Source: Blepharisma stoltei
Taxonomy: Eukaryota; Ciliophora; Heterotrichea; Heterotrichida; Blepharismidae
Length of the DNA: 64,000 bases
Direction of reading: 5' to 3'
Assembly (NCBI GenBank): GCA_914767885.1
Contig: CAJZBQ010000002.1
Location: forward strand, 868,001-932,000
Below, in pieces: positions 63,570-64,000 of this stretch. Under the pieces are notes generated by a model. The model did not search any database. It had not been told where the DNA came from and was given only the letters and a program-made list of their open reading frames with translations. The translations under genes were made by a program, and so were the position numbers. Positions within the stretch are counted from its first letter, which is position 1, and the number at the start of each line of letters is the position of its first letter.

Positions 63570-64000
63570 TCCCTTAATGCCAAACTGCTTTGTCTTGATA
63601 ATAAGAAATATAAGAGATATTGAAGTATTTTCGCTTCTAAGCTATTAAAATGCGATTTATAGCATGTTTAAAGATATATTTAATACTTTATTTCATCCTA
63701 ATATATACAAAAATTTTATTGGTAAAAATTTTTAGAGTAATAAATAAAAGAATTAATAGAAAATAAGCTGGATATCGCTTAATTATTGTATTATAAGCAT
63801 GAATCCAGTTGAATTTTACTTTAAAATGGATAGAGACAATTAAATGAATTCAAGCATAATTATAGATCATGGGCATATGCAATATCTAGCATTGTTTCGC
63901 TAAATTAATGCATTTTAAAACATTTCATATGCTTAAATAGCTTATTTTAAATATAAAATATGATATATCTCATTTAAATGCAATACAAAATATGAACTAA
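63570..64000 (+). mobile_element. Family-F TIR element, copy 2 (right part outside window)
   Basis: Aligns with the left part of the 18.8-kb element from CTTAATGCCAAACTGC (63575) through TTGATAATAAG, GAAGTATTTTCGC, GCGATTTATAGCATGTTTA and ATGATATATCTCATTTAAAT, to the last base. It interrupts the KH gene after KHKAG. The right terminal repeat would lie beyond base 64000. Confidence 0.75.

Overview
The window reads as germline (micronuclear) DNA of a heterotrich ciliate, most likely Blepharisma. The DNA is AT-rich and genes are packed tens of bases apart. Many genes stay open only if TGA is read as tryptophan while TAA and TAG remain stops (for example at 4412, 6682, 14881, 17267, 27225 and 29442). 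Several genes carry introns of only 15-16 nt (142-157, 483-497, 8301-8315, 8508-8523, 13378-13393, 24345-24359). Most tellingly, many genes are interrupted by segments flanked by TA that, when removed leaving one TA, restore the reading frame exactly. These are internally eliminated sequences (IESs). The taxon and the germline status are inferred from this combination; no database was consulted.

Region 1-24.9 kb is ordinary single-copy gene territory: an MTG1/YlqF-type GTPase (3' end outside the window), an LRR protein, a small B-box protein, a FAM136A-like mitochondrial protein, a POLE3/Dpb4 histone-fold protein, a RING/B-box/kelch protein, a large unknown protein, a ZZ-type zinc-finger protein, an ankyrin protein, a ubiquitin-like protein, a small ATP6AP2-like membrane protein, a vacuolar sorting receptor-like protein, a coiled-coil RING protein, a TMBIM/BI-1-like membrane protein and an ATAD5/Elg1-type clamp unloader. 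More than half of these are split by IESs.

Region 25.2-32.1 kb holds a tandem pair of large putative sensor proteins (transmembrane dCache domain, HAMP-like stretch, TPR-like helices, vWA-like C-terminus). A Rab GTPase interrupted twice follows at 32.2-33.4 kb. From 33.7 to 62.6 kb the minus strand is dominated by one expanded and decaying family of coiled-coil/kelch proteins (at least three subfamilies, more than twelve copies or fragments). Only a few other genes are embedded there: a C2HC zinc-finger protein, a NEK-like kinase, and a stray vWA fragment copied from the 28-32 kb gene. A KH-domain gene begins at 62,975 and is cut by a TIR element that runs to the window end.

The intervening DNA falls into recognisable classes. 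There are short plain IESs (about 70-210 bp). MITE families A (core ATCCTTGATCGAACGAT), B (core CTCCGTGAGTGAAC) and C (core CTCATTTGTC) have TA target sites, and family A carries what looks like the C-terminal end of a pogo/Tc1-type transposase. Palindromic elements form another class. A TIR element of about 620 bp (family F) occurs twice. Finally there is a set of GC-richer, SINE/LINE-like insertions, several starting AAAATGGC, bounded by 10-16 bp target-site duplications. Most of those duplications contain a TA, so TA-to-TA excision repairs the host gene. Retroelement-like IESs inside genes, and presence/absence of the same IES among kelch paralogs, are the most interesting aspects of the window.
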